In this document: positions 1 to 11,800 of the stretch, piece by piece
How the letters are laid out: each line of letters starts with the position of its first letter
Position numbering within the stretch: position 1 is the stretch's first letter
Source of the DNA: Penaeus vannamei
Taxonomy: Eukaryota; Arthropoda; Malacostraca; Decapoda; Penaeidae
Assembly (NCBI RefSeq): GCF_042767895.1
Contig: NC_091578.1
Span: forward strand, 19,003,439 to 19,067,438
Length of the DNA: 64,000 nt
Direction of reading: 5' to 3'
Notes under the pieces: model-generated
Databases searched by the model: none
What the model was told of the DNA's origin: nothing
Seen by the model: only the letters and a program-made list of their open reading frames with translations
Program-made: the position numbers and the translations under genes

Positions 1-1304
1 AATCTAGGATTTAAAATTTTAGAAAAGGGAAAAATTTTTTTCATGGTAATTAAAGAATTTAACATTTAAAAAATATGATGATTATATTATGATAATAATG
101 ATAATTAAAATAATAAAAAAAAGGCAAATAATAAAAAAGGAAAAAAATTATAATATAATTATTTTGAATAAAAAAAATTACATTATTTAATAATTTTTCA
201 ATAATAAAAAAATAATTATATCATTATCATTTTTAATTAATACTGATTATTTAGATTAATCATTATTTAAGATATTTATTATTATATTTTATAAATATTA
301 TAATATAAAAATAGCAATAATTTAACATAAAATTATTATAACTAAAAATGGAAAAATAATATATAATCAATCATAATCAAATTAAAAATCATAAAAATTA
401 AGTAATTAAAATTTAGATAATAATTCATTAAATTTTAAATTTTTAAAGAAAGAATTAAACCCAAATCAAAAAAAATATTCCCTTTAAATAAAAATCTTTA
501 TATGGTAATTATAGGGTTTTAAATTAATTCAGAATATAATGATTTATTGATATTCCCTTATTAATAAATAAATATAATTATTATATATAAAAAAAATATA
601 TAAATTTATTTTAATTATTAAAATTTTAAAAAAATTTTCAATAATTTATTAATATTTTAAATTAAGAATAAAATATTAATCATATATATTTATTATAAAA
701 TTTTTATTTCATTGTATTTTTAAAAATTATTATATATTATATAAATATTTAAAATGAAAAATTAATTTTAAAAAACTTATTATAATCCAATAATAATGAA
801 TAAAATATAACATATATATGATATAATATATATATAAAAATATAAGATATATATGTATTTATTAAAATTATATAAAAAGAAATTATAAATTTAAAAAAAA
901 AAATTTTAAATGAGAAACTAAAAAACTTTTTCAATTAAATGATTAACATATTAGTAATTATATTTATGCCTTTTATCAAATGAAAAAGGAAACAGATAAG
1001 CTAAAATGAAAAAAACCTTTTTAATGTTTATTTATTAAACAATATAATTATTCTATTTCCTTATATGCAATAAAAATAATAAAATATATGCATATAATTA
1101 TATATTAGTCATATATTTAATCATATTATGCATTAACATATTAAATATTAATAAAATCATATATTCAACTATTATTATATCATTAATTATATAATATTAC
1201 CATAATAATATAATATAAAAAAATTAAAATAATATATAATAAAAATTATCATTAAAAATAAATATAAACCAAATGAAAAAAGGAAATAGTATAACCCGGA
1301 AAAC
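1..1304 (+). repeat. Degenerate, extremely AT-rich edge of the 0.6-kb satellite
   Basis: This stretch is almost entirely A and T and looks unlike the rest at first sight, but satellite landmarks can be followed in order. AATCTAGGATT at the start corresponds to the AATCTAGCGTATT core. CATGGTAATTAAAGAATTT near 43 and TATGGTAATTATAGGGTTTT near 502 correspond to the unit's TAATGGTAATTATGAGGATT. A third core-like segment with AAAAAAACCTTTTTAATG lies near 1009. C and G are strongly depleted and homopolymers are common. It may be a decayed array edge or poorly polished consensus sequence. No gene is supported here; the short open frame at 749-934 is low complexity. Confidence 0.6.
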
Positions 1305-1329
1305 GGGGGGGGGGGGGGGGGGGGGGGGG
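1305..1329. repeat. Poly-G homopolymer (25 G)
   Basis: An uninterrupted run of 25 G sits inside a satellite core. The flanks read AAAAC then TAAAATCTAGCGTAT, so the run occupies the place of the usual GGC in the core text AAAACGGCAAAATCT. It separates the degraded sequence to the left from well-preserved units to the right. It is either a homopolymer expansion or a base-calling or assembly artefact. Confidence 0.9.
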
Positions 1330-2603
1330 TAAAATCTAGCGTATTTTGGGAGAAACATCGCAATAAACCCTTTTTGCTTTCTAATGGTAATTATAAGGAT
1401 TTTAACATTAATTCAGGTAATCATGATGATTTCCATGATGATTCCTTTACTATTGACAATGATGATAATTATGATGATAATGATAATGATTATGATGGTA
1501 ATGATAATGATAATGACAATAATAATGACAATAATGATAAAGTTATAATTATAATGATAATCTCTAGCATTACAGCAATAATAGCAATGATTAACTCTAT
1601 TCCAATAATTTCCATACTAATAATGGCAATAGAAATAATAATATTATTATCATTGCCCTTATTTTCATTATTATTTCCAAGATCATCATTATTGCTATTA
1701 TCATTATATAAATAGTTATAATGATAAAAATAGCAATAATAATTAGCATAATAATCATCATAACTGCAATAATGATGATAATGATAATGATAATGACTAT
1801 AATGATAATAATCATATAAATGATGACAGTAATGATAATAATGATGATAATAATTATCATTCAGTCCAGGAAATGAAGGCCAGAAGTAAGAAAATCCCAG
1901 AATTCGAAAAAACGGCAAAATCTAGCGTATTACAGCCTTTTGAGAGAAACGTCGAAAAAAAACCATTTTGCTTTTTTGGTAATTATGATGATTTCCCTGA
2001 TGAATCCTTTATTATTGACAAAAATGATGATAATTATGAGGACAATGACAATAATAATGACAATAATAATGATAATAATGATAAAGTCATAATTATAATG
2101 ATAATCTTGAGAATTACTGCAATAATAGTAATAATTAACTCTATTCCAATAATTATCATACTAATAATGGCAATAGAAATAATAATAACATTATCATTGT
2201 CATTATAATAATTATCATTTTCATTAATATTTCTAAGATCATCATTATTGCTATTTTAATTATACAAATAGTTATGATGATAAAAATAGCAATAATAATT
2301 AGCATAATAATTATTATAACTGCAATAATGATGACTAATAATGATAATTACATGATATTGACCATAATGAATATAATCATAAAATGATGACAGTAATGAT
2401 AATGATAATAATTATCATTCAGTCCATTTATAATGAAATAAAGGCCAGAAGTTATAAAATCCCAAAAGACGAAAAAACGGCGAAATCTAGAGAAACGTCG
2501 AAAAAAACCTTTTCGCTTTTTAATGGTAATTATGAGGATTTTAACATTAATTAAGGTAATTATGATGATTTCCCTGATTATTCCTTTATTATTGACAATA
2601 ATA

Positions 2604-2717
2604 ATGATAATCATGATGATAATGACTATAATGATAATAATCATAAAAATGATGACAGTAATGATAATCATGATGATAATGACTATAATGATAATAATCA
2701 TAAAAATGATGACAGTA
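2604..2717 (+). repeat. 57-bp internal tandem duplication inside a satellite unit
   Basis: The segment starting ATGATAATCATGATGATAAT at 2604 is repeated at 2661 with a period of 57 bp, including the ATGATGACAGTA end of each copy. It lies in a shortened unit and shows slippage-type growth below the unit level. Confidence 0.85.
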
Positions 2718-5129
2718 ATGATAATAATGATGATAATGATTATCATTCAGCCCATTTATAATGAAATCAAGGCCAGAAGAAATGAAATCTCAAACGTCGA
2801 GAAAAACGGCCAAAATATATCGTATTACAGCTTTTTGAGAGAAACCGAAAAAAACCCTTTTAATGGTAATTCAAAGGATTTTAACATTAATTCAGGTAAT
2901 TATAATCATTTCCATGATTATTCCTTTACTATTGACAATAATGATAATTATGATGATAATGACAATGATAATGACAATAATAATGATAAAGTCATAATTA
3001 TAATGATAATCTTCATAGTTACTGCAATAATAGCAATAATTAACTCTCTTCCAATAATTTCCATACTAATAATGGCAATAGAAATATTAATATTGTTATC
3101 ATTGTCATTATAATTATTATTATTGCCCTTAGTATTTCTAAGATGATCATTATTTCTAAGATCATCTTTATTGCTATTATCATTATATTATAATGATAAA
3201 AATAGCAGTTGTAATTAGGATAATAGTTATAACTGCAATATTGATAATAATAATGATAGTCATGATGGAAGTGACTATATTGATAATAATGATGATAATA
3301 ATTATCATTCAGTCCATTTATAATGAAATAAAGGCCAGAAGTTATAAAATCCCAATAGTCGAAAAAAACGGCAAAATCTAGCGTATTACAGCCTTATAAC
3401 AGAAACGTAAAAGAAAACCTTTTCGGTTTTTAATGGTAATTATGAGGATTTTGATATTAATTCAGGTAATTATGATGATTTCCCTGATGATTCCTTTATT
3501 ATTGACAATAATGATGATAATTATGATGATAATGACAATGATAATAACAATAATGATAATAATGATAAAGTCATAATTATAATGATAATCTTGATAATTA
3601 CTGCAGTAATAGTAATAATTAACTATATTCTAATAATTTTCATAGTAATATCATTATCATTGTCATTATAATTATTTATTGTCATTATTATTTCTAAGAT
3701 CATCATTATTGCTATTATCATTAAATAAATAGTTATAATGATAAAAATAGCAATAATAATTAGCATGATAATTATTATAACTGCAATAATGATAATAATA
3801 ATGATAATGATGATGATAATGACTATCATGACAATAATCATAAAAATGATGACTAATGATAATAATGATGACAATAATTATCATTCAGTCCATTTATAAT
3901 GAAATAAAGGCCAGAAGTTAAAAAATCCCAAAAAGTCGAAAAACAGGAAAATCTAGCGTATTTCAGCCTTTTGAGAGAAAGGTCGAAAAAAAAACTTTTC
4001 GTTTTTTAATGGAAATTATGAGGATCTTAAAATTAATTCAAGTAACTATGATGATTTCCCTGATGATTCCTTTATTATTGACAATAATAATGATAATTAT
4101 GATGATAAAGACAAAGATAATGACAATAATAATGATAATAATGATAAAGTCATAATTATAATGGTAATCTTGATAGTTACTGCAATAATAGCAATAATTA
4201 ACACTATTTCAATAATTTCCATACTAATAAAGGCAATAGAAATAATAATATCATTACCACTGTCATTATCATTATTATTGCCATTATCTTTTATAAGATT
4301 ATCATTATTTCTAAGATCATCATTATTGCTATTATCATTATATAAATAGTTATAATGATAAAAATAGCAATAATAATTAGCATAATAATGATTAAAACTG
4401 CAATTATTATCATAACAATAATGATAATCATGATAATGATAACAATGATAATAATCATAAAAATGATGACAGTAATGATAATAATGATAATTATCATTCA
4501 GTGAATTCATAATGAAATAAAGGCCAGAAGTAATAAAATTCTAGAAGTCGAAAAAATAGCAAAATTTAGAGAGAATCTTTGAGAGAAATGTCAAAAAATA
4601 AACCTTTTCATCTTTTAATGGTAATTATGAGGATTTTAACATTAATTCAGGCAATTATGATGATTTCCATGATGATTCCTTTATTATTGACAATAATGAT
4701 GATAATTATGATGATAATGACAATGATAATGACAATAATAATGATAATAATGCGAATAATATCATTATCATTGTTATCATAATTATTATTAGTAATTATT
4801 TCTAAGGTCATTATTGCTATTATCATAATATTTTTATCATTATAGTTATAATGATAAAAATAGCAATAATAATTAGCATAATGATTATTATAACTGCAAT
4901 AATAATGATCATAATAATGATAATCATGATAATAATGACTATAATGACAATAATCATTTAAATGATAATTATCACTCAGTCCATTTATAATGAAATAAAG
5001 GCCAGAAGTAATAAATTCCCACAAGTCGAAAAAACGGCAAAATCTTGCGTATTACATCCTTTTGAGAGAAACGTCGAAAAAAAACTTTCTCTAATTATTA
5101 TTATTGTCATTATTTCTAAGATCATCATT

Positions 5130-5176
5130 ATTGCTATTATCATTATATAAATAGTTATAATGATAAAAATAGCAAT
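5130..5176 (+). repeat. Example of the conserved bulged hairpin of the satellite unit
   Basis: ATTGCTATTATCATTATA is followed after about 8 nt by TATAATGATAAAAATAGCAA(T). The right half is the reverse complement of the left except for three extra A, giving stems of 10 and 8 bp around a 3-nt bulge. The same arrangement is found in most units of both arms. Only this instance is given coordinates, as a reference. Confidence 0.75.
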
Positions 5177-5540
5177 AATAATTAGCATAATAATTATTAT
5201 AACTGCAATAATGATGATAATAATAATGATAATCATGATGATAATGACTATAATGATAATAATCATAAAAATGATGACAGTAATGATAATAATGATGATA
5301 ATAATTATCATTCAGTCCATTTATAATGAAATAAAGGCCAGAAGTAATAAAATCCCAAAAGTCGAAAAAAACGGCAAAATCTAGCGTATTACAGCCTTTT
5401 GAGAGAAACGTCGAAAAAACACTTTTCGCTTTTTAATGGTAATTATGAGGATTTTAACATTAATTCAGGTAATTATGATGATTTCCATGATGAATCCTTT
5501 ATTATTGATGATAATGACAATGATAATGACATCATCATCA

Positions 5541-5975
5541 TCATCCGGAGCTAACGTCGACGGGCGCGCATAGCCGCGTCCACCTTTTGGGATCCCTCAT
5601 GGCAAGTCGCCAGGCAGGGGCCCGGCACATCTCCGGCTCTTCCCGACAGGTTTGATCGAACTGCCTAAGCCACGACCTCCTAGGTCGTCCCACAGGCCTC
5701 CTCCACCCAGGGTTGTCCCTTACAGAGACAACCTGATCAGCAGGATCAGCCTGTGGAAAGCGAGCCAGGTGGCCATATAGCCTGAGTTGGCGATCATGGA
5801 TTTTGCAGGTAGCAGGTCCTGTGCCAGTCTCACGGTGCAGCCGTTGGTTAGACACATGGTCCCGCCAACAGTACCCCTTGATCCGGCGCAAGGACCTATT
5901 ACAAAAGGCGTCAAGACGGGACTCCAGTGCACTGGATAATGTCCAGGTTTCACTACCGTAGAGCAAAACTGGCAT
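5541..5975 (-). pseudogene. RTE C-terminal region
   Basis: This is the post-RT segment of the polyprotein, with PVLLYGSETWTLSSALESRL, RQLRLYGHLARFPQ, NPGWRRPVGRPRRSWLRQ and a final WRLAMRDPKRW. These motifs recur in RTE-type elements; their biochemical role is not established. It follows the RT part in the same minus-strand frame after a TAG. Compared with the right-arm copy (56400-56837) it has several substitutions, and a short deletion near its 3' end shifts the last residues. The element ends a few bases further on in the GAT tail. Confidence 0.8.
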
Positions 5976-6020
5976 TATCAGGGCCCTGAAAACCCGTAGC
6001 TTGGTCCTTCTGCACAGGTA

Positions 6021-7404
6021 CTAGCATCTCCAAATACTCTTGTCGAGAGAGTTCATGACCCCTGCTGCCAGGCCAATCCGTCTACTGACTTCCTGGTCTG
6101 ACAGCCCAGAGTTATGAACTGCACTACCAAGGTATGTAAAGCTCTCTGTGACCTCAATGTCCTCGCCGCAAGCACGTACCGACTGAACAGGTTCTCCTAG
6201 TAAGTCCCCAAAGTCCTGGATCTTGGTCTTGGTCCAATAGACCTCTAGACCCAAGGGCTTTGCTTCATTACTAAATGCATCAAGGGCCACCACTAAGGTT
6301 TCCAAAGACTCATATAGAATTGCAACATCATCGGCAAAATCAAGGTCTGTAACTTTAACATTACCCAGTGTTGCTCCACAATGACTTTGAACAGTAGCTC
6401 TGCCTAGTATCCAGTCCATGTAAGTGTTGAAAAGGTTTAGTGCAAGAACACAGCCTTGCCTCACTCCTGAACTGACAGGAAAGAGGCTCGACAGGCCCCC
6501 ACCACACTTTACAGCACTTTCAGTACCAGTATATAGGTTTGCTATTAGTTCAATAATCCTTGTTGGAATTCCTCTTAGTCTCTGGATCTCCCAGAGTGAT
6601 TCCCGATGTACTGTATCGAACGACTTCTTGAGGTCGATGTAGGCTGCAAGTAACCCACATCCAAACTCACGACGGCGCTCTACAATGACTCGAAGCGCAA
6701 GGATACGGTCTATTGTTGACTTACCAGGAGTGAATCCGGATTGCTCTGGCCTCTGATGCCTTAGTAGATGGTCTCTGGTACGCCTCAGAAGGATGCGAGC
6801 AAGAACCTTGCCTGGTACACTGAGCAGTGTGATGCCTCGATGATTGCTGCAGTTCCATCGATCCTCTTTCTCTTTTCAGAGAGGGATGACCACACCGCTC
6901 AACAGGTCAGAGGGAATTGTACCAGACTGCCAGATGGCAACCAGGACAGCATGTACATCCATACCATAGGTCACCACCGGCCTTTAACAGTTCAACTTGG
7001 ATGCCGCAGATCACCGCTGCTTTATCACTTCTCAGCTTGGAGATCGCCCCCCTAACTTCAGTTAGGGAGGGAGGGTCCTCGCTAATGGGTGGGTCCGGCA
7101 GCGGAATCACGGCACTACCCACATCCAAGTTAACTGTTGGAGGGTCAACCTGATACAACTGCTCAAAGTATTCAGCCCAACGCTCCCTCACCGCAACAGG
7201 ATCTGAGACAATCTGGCCACCCACTAAGCGAACTGCAGTCACCTGTGAAGAGGGCTTGGAGTTCAGTTTTCTGAGGGCTTGGTATGCAGGACGAAGGTCA
7301 TTTACTAAGAAATGGCCTTCAACCTCCTCAGCAAGATTCCTAATAAACTGTTCCTTGTCCCTTCTTAACAGAGACCGAGTTCTGCGCACCTGAGAACGGT
7401 GCAA
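6021..7404 (-). pseudogene. RTE reverse transcriptase domain, broken
   Basis: This is the reverse transcriptase core of the element. The first frame (7404-6907) is the linker and start of the domain (AISKLRSDKAAVICGIQVEL, a GK-type motif). It then shifts frame and meets a stop near 6870. The next section is recognisable in the mirrored copy as CSNHRGITLLSVPGK, SGFTPGKSTIDRIL and AAYIDLKKSFDTVHRESLW (catalytic Asp of motif A). The final part (6464-6021) has VRQGCVLALNLFNTYMDW and DLDFADDVAIL, the FADD catalytic motif C. A TAG near 6020 separates it from the C-terminal region. Between about 6850 and 7060 this copy differs from the right-arm copy much more than its surroundings do. Confidence 0.85.
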
Positions 7405-7509
7405 ATCCCGATCCCCTGTCAGACGAGCCGCACGGCAAGTATCAGTGGCTTCCAGTGTCTCCTGAGAGATTGAATTCTGTCTTGCTCTCGGGCGTTCTCT
7501 AATCCATTC

Positions 7510-8515
7510 TTAGGCTGCATCAAGCGTTTCACGCTTGAAGGTGTCCCACAGAAATACAGGGTCCGTCAGATTGTCAAGCGCTGTGAACCGATCAGAGATT
7601 GTCTTAGCAAACCTCCGAGCACACTCCCTCTCCTTCAGCCTGTCCAAATGAAACACCCTAGGGTGGTCATTGGGCCATTGGGGAGTTTTGAAGTGTACCT
7701 GGAGGGTAGCCACAACTAATCTATGGTCAGTACCACAGAATTCAGCACTCCTATACACCCTGCAGTTCTGGAGGATCCTCCAATGAGTGCTAACGAGAAT
7801 GTGGTCGATCTCCTTGGTTGCATTACCCGCATCCCTGTACCATGTCCAACGATGTGGGTCTGGGCGCTGGTACCAGGAGCCTGAAATCCTCAAATTCTGG
7901 GATCTAGCAAAATCCCGGAAAAGGAGGGAATTCTCGCTGCCGGTATCAACTCCCGAACCATGAGGACCGACTGACATCTCATAGCCAGCTCGATCGCAGC
8001 CAGATACTGCATTGAAGTCACCCAGAACAATACGAATATCTCGCCGGGGTCAACTGTCTGCCACGGATGCAAGTTTTGCGTAGAACATCAAGTTTACAAA
8101 CATCGGTAGGATCGTACACAGCAATAAGAGACATGAAGCCCAAAGACAGCTTCAGTCTCATCACCATTATACGCTCATCGACTGGAGTGACCTCTACCAC
8201 CGAGGGCTGGAGCCTACCGGAGACAGCTATGGCTACTCCCTGGAGATGGTGACCATCGCTGCGGCCTGACCAGTAATAGGTGTAGCTACGTACACTGGTC
8301 GTGCCGCTGCCAGGTCTTCTCACCTCCGAGAGAGCAGCCACCCCTACTCTCAGCCTCCCCAGTTCCCTTGATAGCAGGGGTAACCGATCATCCTGACGTA
8401 AAGAGCGGACGTTCCAAGCCCTCACCCTGACTTCCCGCCTGAGGTTAACCCTCGTGAACGCCACCTCTGCCACCCCCGCCAGTGGCTTATTCTCTGGGAG
8501 GAGGAGGACAGGCAA
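7510..8515 (-). pseudogene. RTE endonuclease domain (APE-like), frameshifted
   Basis: This is the endonuclease that would nick target DNA for target-primed reverse transcription. The N-terminal part (8515-8018) has RAWNVRSL (metal/phosphate-contacting Asn), AALSEVRR (catalytic Glu), GVAIAVSG and LIAVYDPTD. The frame changes near 8035. The next frame carries GDFNAVSG just upstream of 7977, then WTWYRDAGNATKEIDHILVS and GTDHRLVVATLQV (7977-7510). All expected family motifs (N, E, GDFNA, IDH, DHRLV) are therefore visible, but in two frames. No in-frame ATG was found for the first part, so the true start is uncertain. A TAA ends the second frame near 7510. The mirrored copy at 53864-54869 has the same breaks. 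Confidence 0.85.
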
Positions 8516-8893
8516 GGCCCACCTCCCTCGAGTCTCCCATTGACCCCAGGGGGCTTAGGGGCAGGAGTTAGTACAGGGCCAGGGCATGTCCACACGCCGG
8601 TGGGCCATGACCCTGTACCTCTGGGGCCTCCTGCTGCTCCGAGATCCCCTACAGTTCAGCCTAGGACAGCAAGGTGCCAGGTTCCATAGGTGGCAACGAG
8701 GAGGCACTGCAGAAGTCTCAACGATGGAGAGGCTATGAACTGGCAGGGGAGACTTATGCAGCGCTGTTCCCTTTTTCGCACAAGGCTAGCCAGCGGTGGC
8801 AGCTGAAAACGAGAAGGCATGAAAGCACTAAACACTATCTAGGCTACCACACCATCGCTTCACACCACCTTGAGCATGAAGCACCCACCCATT

Positions 8894-11800
8894 ATGATTA
8901 TGACAATAATAATGATAATAATGATAAAGTCATAATTATAATGCTAATCTTGATAATTACTGCAATAATAGCAATAATTAACTCTATTCCGATAATTTCC
9001 ATACTAATCATATAGAAATAATAATAACATCATTATCATTGTCATTTTAATTATTATTATTGTCATTATTATTTCTAAGATCATCATTATTGCTATTATC
9101 ATTATATAAATAGTTATAATGATAAAAATAGCAATAATAATTAGCATAATAATTATTATAACAGCAATAATGATGATAATGATAATGGTAATCATGATGA
9201 TAATGACTCTACTGATAATTATCATAAAAATGATGACAGTAATAATAATAATGATAATAATTATCATTCACTCAATTTATAATGAAATAAAGGCCAGAAG
9301 TAATAAAATCCCAGAAGTCGAAAAAATCAGCAAAATCTAACGTATTACAGGCTTTTCAGAGAAACGTCGAAAAAAAAACCTTTTCGCTTTTTAATGGTAA
9401 TTATGAGGATTTAACATTAATTCAGGTAATTATGGTGATTTCCATAATGATTCCTTTATTATTGACAATAATGATAATGATGATATTGACAATAGTAATG
9501 ATTATGATAAGGTCATAATTATAATGATAATCTTCAGAATTACTGCAATAATAGCAATAATTAACTCTATTCCAATAATATCCATACTAATAATGGCCAG
9601 AAGTTATAAAATCCCAAAAGTCGAAAAAAAGGCAAAATCTAGCGTATTACAACCTTTTGAGAGAAACGTCGAAAAAAAACCTTTTTGCTTTCTGATGGCA
9701 ATTATGGGGATTTTAACATTAATTCAGGTAATTATGATGATTTCAAAGATGATTCCTTTATTATTGACAATAATGATGATAATTATGATGACAATGAAAA
9801 TGATAATGACAATAATAATGATAGTCATAATTATAATGATAATCTTGATAATTACTGCAATAATAGTAATAATTAACTCTATTACAATAATGATGATAAT
9901 AATAATGATAATCATGATGCTAATGACTATAATGATAAAAATCATAAAAATGATGGCAGAAATGATAATAATGATGATAATAATTATCATTCAGTCAATT
10001 TATAATGAAATAAAGGCCAGAAGTAATAAAATCCCAAAAGTCGAAAAAAGGCAAAATCTAGCGTATTACAGCCTTTTGAGAGGAACGTCGAAAAAAAACC
10101 TTTTCGCTTTTTATTGGTAATTATGAGGATTTTAACATTAATTAAGGTAATTATGATGATTTCCCTGATGATTCATTTATTATTGACAATAATGATGATA
10201 ATTATGATGGTAATGACAATGATAATGACAATAATAATGATAATAAGGGTAAAGTCATGATTATAATGATGATCTTGAGAATTACTACAATAATAGCAAT
10301 AATTAACACTATTCCGATAATTTTCATACTATTAATGGCAATAGAAATAATAATAATATCATTATCATTGTCATTATAATTATTATTATTGTCATTATTA
10401 TTTCTAAGATAATCATTATTGCTATTATCATTATATAAATAGTTATAATGATAAAAAAAGCAATAATAATTAGCATAATAATTATTACAACTGCAATATT
10501 ATAATAATAATGATAATCATGATGATAATGACTATAATGATAATAATCATAAAAATGATGATAGTAATGACAACAATGATGATAATAATCATCATTCAGT
10601 CCATTTATAATGAAATAAAGGCCAGAAGTAAGAAAATCCCAAAAGTCGAAAAAACGGCAAAATCTAGCGTATTACAGCCTTTTGAGAGAAACGTCGAAAA
10701 ACACCCTTTTTGCTTTTTAATGGTAATTTTGAGGATTTTAACATTAATTCAGGTAATTATGATGATTTCTCTGATGATTCTCTTAATTATTGACAATAAT
10801 ATGATAATTATGATGATAATGACAATGATAATAACAATAATAATGATAATAATGATAAAGTCATAATTATAATATATTGCAGTAATATTGAAAATTACTG
10901 TAATAATACCAATAACTAACACTATTCCGATAATTTTTATACTAGTAATGGCAATATAAATAATAATAATATCATTATCATTGTCATTATAATTATTATT
11001 ATTGTCATTATTATTTCTAAGATCTTCATTGTTGCTATTATCTTTATATAAATAGTTATAATGATAAAAATAGCAATAATAATTAGCATGATAATTATTA
11101 TAACTGCAATAATGATGATAATAATAATGATAATCATGATGATAATGACTATAATGACAATAATCATAAAAATGATGACTAATGATAATAATGGTTATAC
11201 TAATTATCATTCAGTCCATTTATAATGAAATAAAGGCCAGAAGTAATAAAATCCCAAACGTCCAAAAAAATGCAAAATCTAGCGTATTACAGCCTTTTGA
11301 GAGAAACGTCGAAAAAAATACTTTTAACTTTTTAATGCTAATTATGAGGATTTTAACATTAATTCAGGTAATCATGATGATTTCCCTGATGATTCCTTTA
11401 TGATTGACAATATTGATGATAATTATTATGATAATGAAAATAATAATGATAAATTCATAATTATAACGATAATAGCAATAATTAACTCTATTCCAATAAT
11501 TCCCATGCTAATAATGGTAATAGAAATAATAATAACATCATTATCATTGTCATTATAATTATTATTATTGTCATTATTATTTTTGAGATAATCATTATTG
11601 CTATTATCATTATTTAAATAGTTATAATGATAAAAAATGCAATAATAATTAGCATAGTAATTACTATAACTACAATAATGATGATAATAATAATGATAAT
11701 CATGATGATAATGACTATAATGATAATAATCATAAAAATGATGACAGTTATGATAATAATGATGATAATAATTATCATTCAGTCCATTTATAATGAAATC

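Larger units (their letters stand above)
1330..5530 (+). repeat. 0.6-kb satellite array, block 1 (+ orientation)
   Basis: Tandem units are recognised by the recurring core GGCCAGAAGTAATAAAATCC, followed by GTCGAAAAAACGGC, AATCTAGCGTATTACAGCC, TTTTGAGAGAAACGTCGAAA and TTTTTAATGGTAATTATGAGG. Between cores lie degenerate ATN triplet tracts (AAT, GAT, GAC). Cores occur near 1881, 2443, 2771, 3331, 3909, 4525, 5003 and 5336. Some units are full size and others have internal deletions: the 2443-2771 and 5003-5336 units are only about 330 bp. Open frames here are triplet-repeat by-products and carry no recognisable domain. Confidence 0.9.
5531..8893 (-). mobile_element. RTE-like non-LTR retrotransposon, nearly full length, inactivated (left-arm copy)
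   Basis: The 3.36 kb of GC-richer sequence inside the satellite encodes, on the minus strand, an apurinic-type endonuclease followed by a reverse transcriptase and a C-terminal region ending in GRPRRSWLRQ-type motifs. This is the architecture and length of RTE-clade elements. The 3' end is a short GAT microsatellite (GATGATGATGATG), as is usual for the clade. The flanks look like a target-site duplication, ATGATAATGAC at 5520-5530 and ATGATTATGAC at 8894-8904 (10 of 11 match). The satellite resumes in phase after the element. The reading frame is broken by a frameshift and stop codons, so this copy cannot be autonomous. Clade assignment is by recognition, without a database search. Confidence 0.87.

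Noticed and set aside
749..934. 61-codon minus-strand frame in the AT-rich left edge
   Set aside because: Pure Phe/Ile/Tyr/Lys low-complexity translation in degraded satellite; no domain, no context.
1490..1918. Long Asn/Asp- or Ile/Met-rich frames throughout the satellite as genes
   Set aside because: Overlapping frames on both strands are open at once, the pattern repeats with the unit, and length follows unit deletions. This is triplet-repeat by-product.
5531..8893. RTE region as a host endonuclease or developmental gene
   Set aside because: Endonuclease plus RT plus GAT tail plus target-site duplication identify a retrotransposon; similar sequences are often mislabelled as host genes in automatic annotation.
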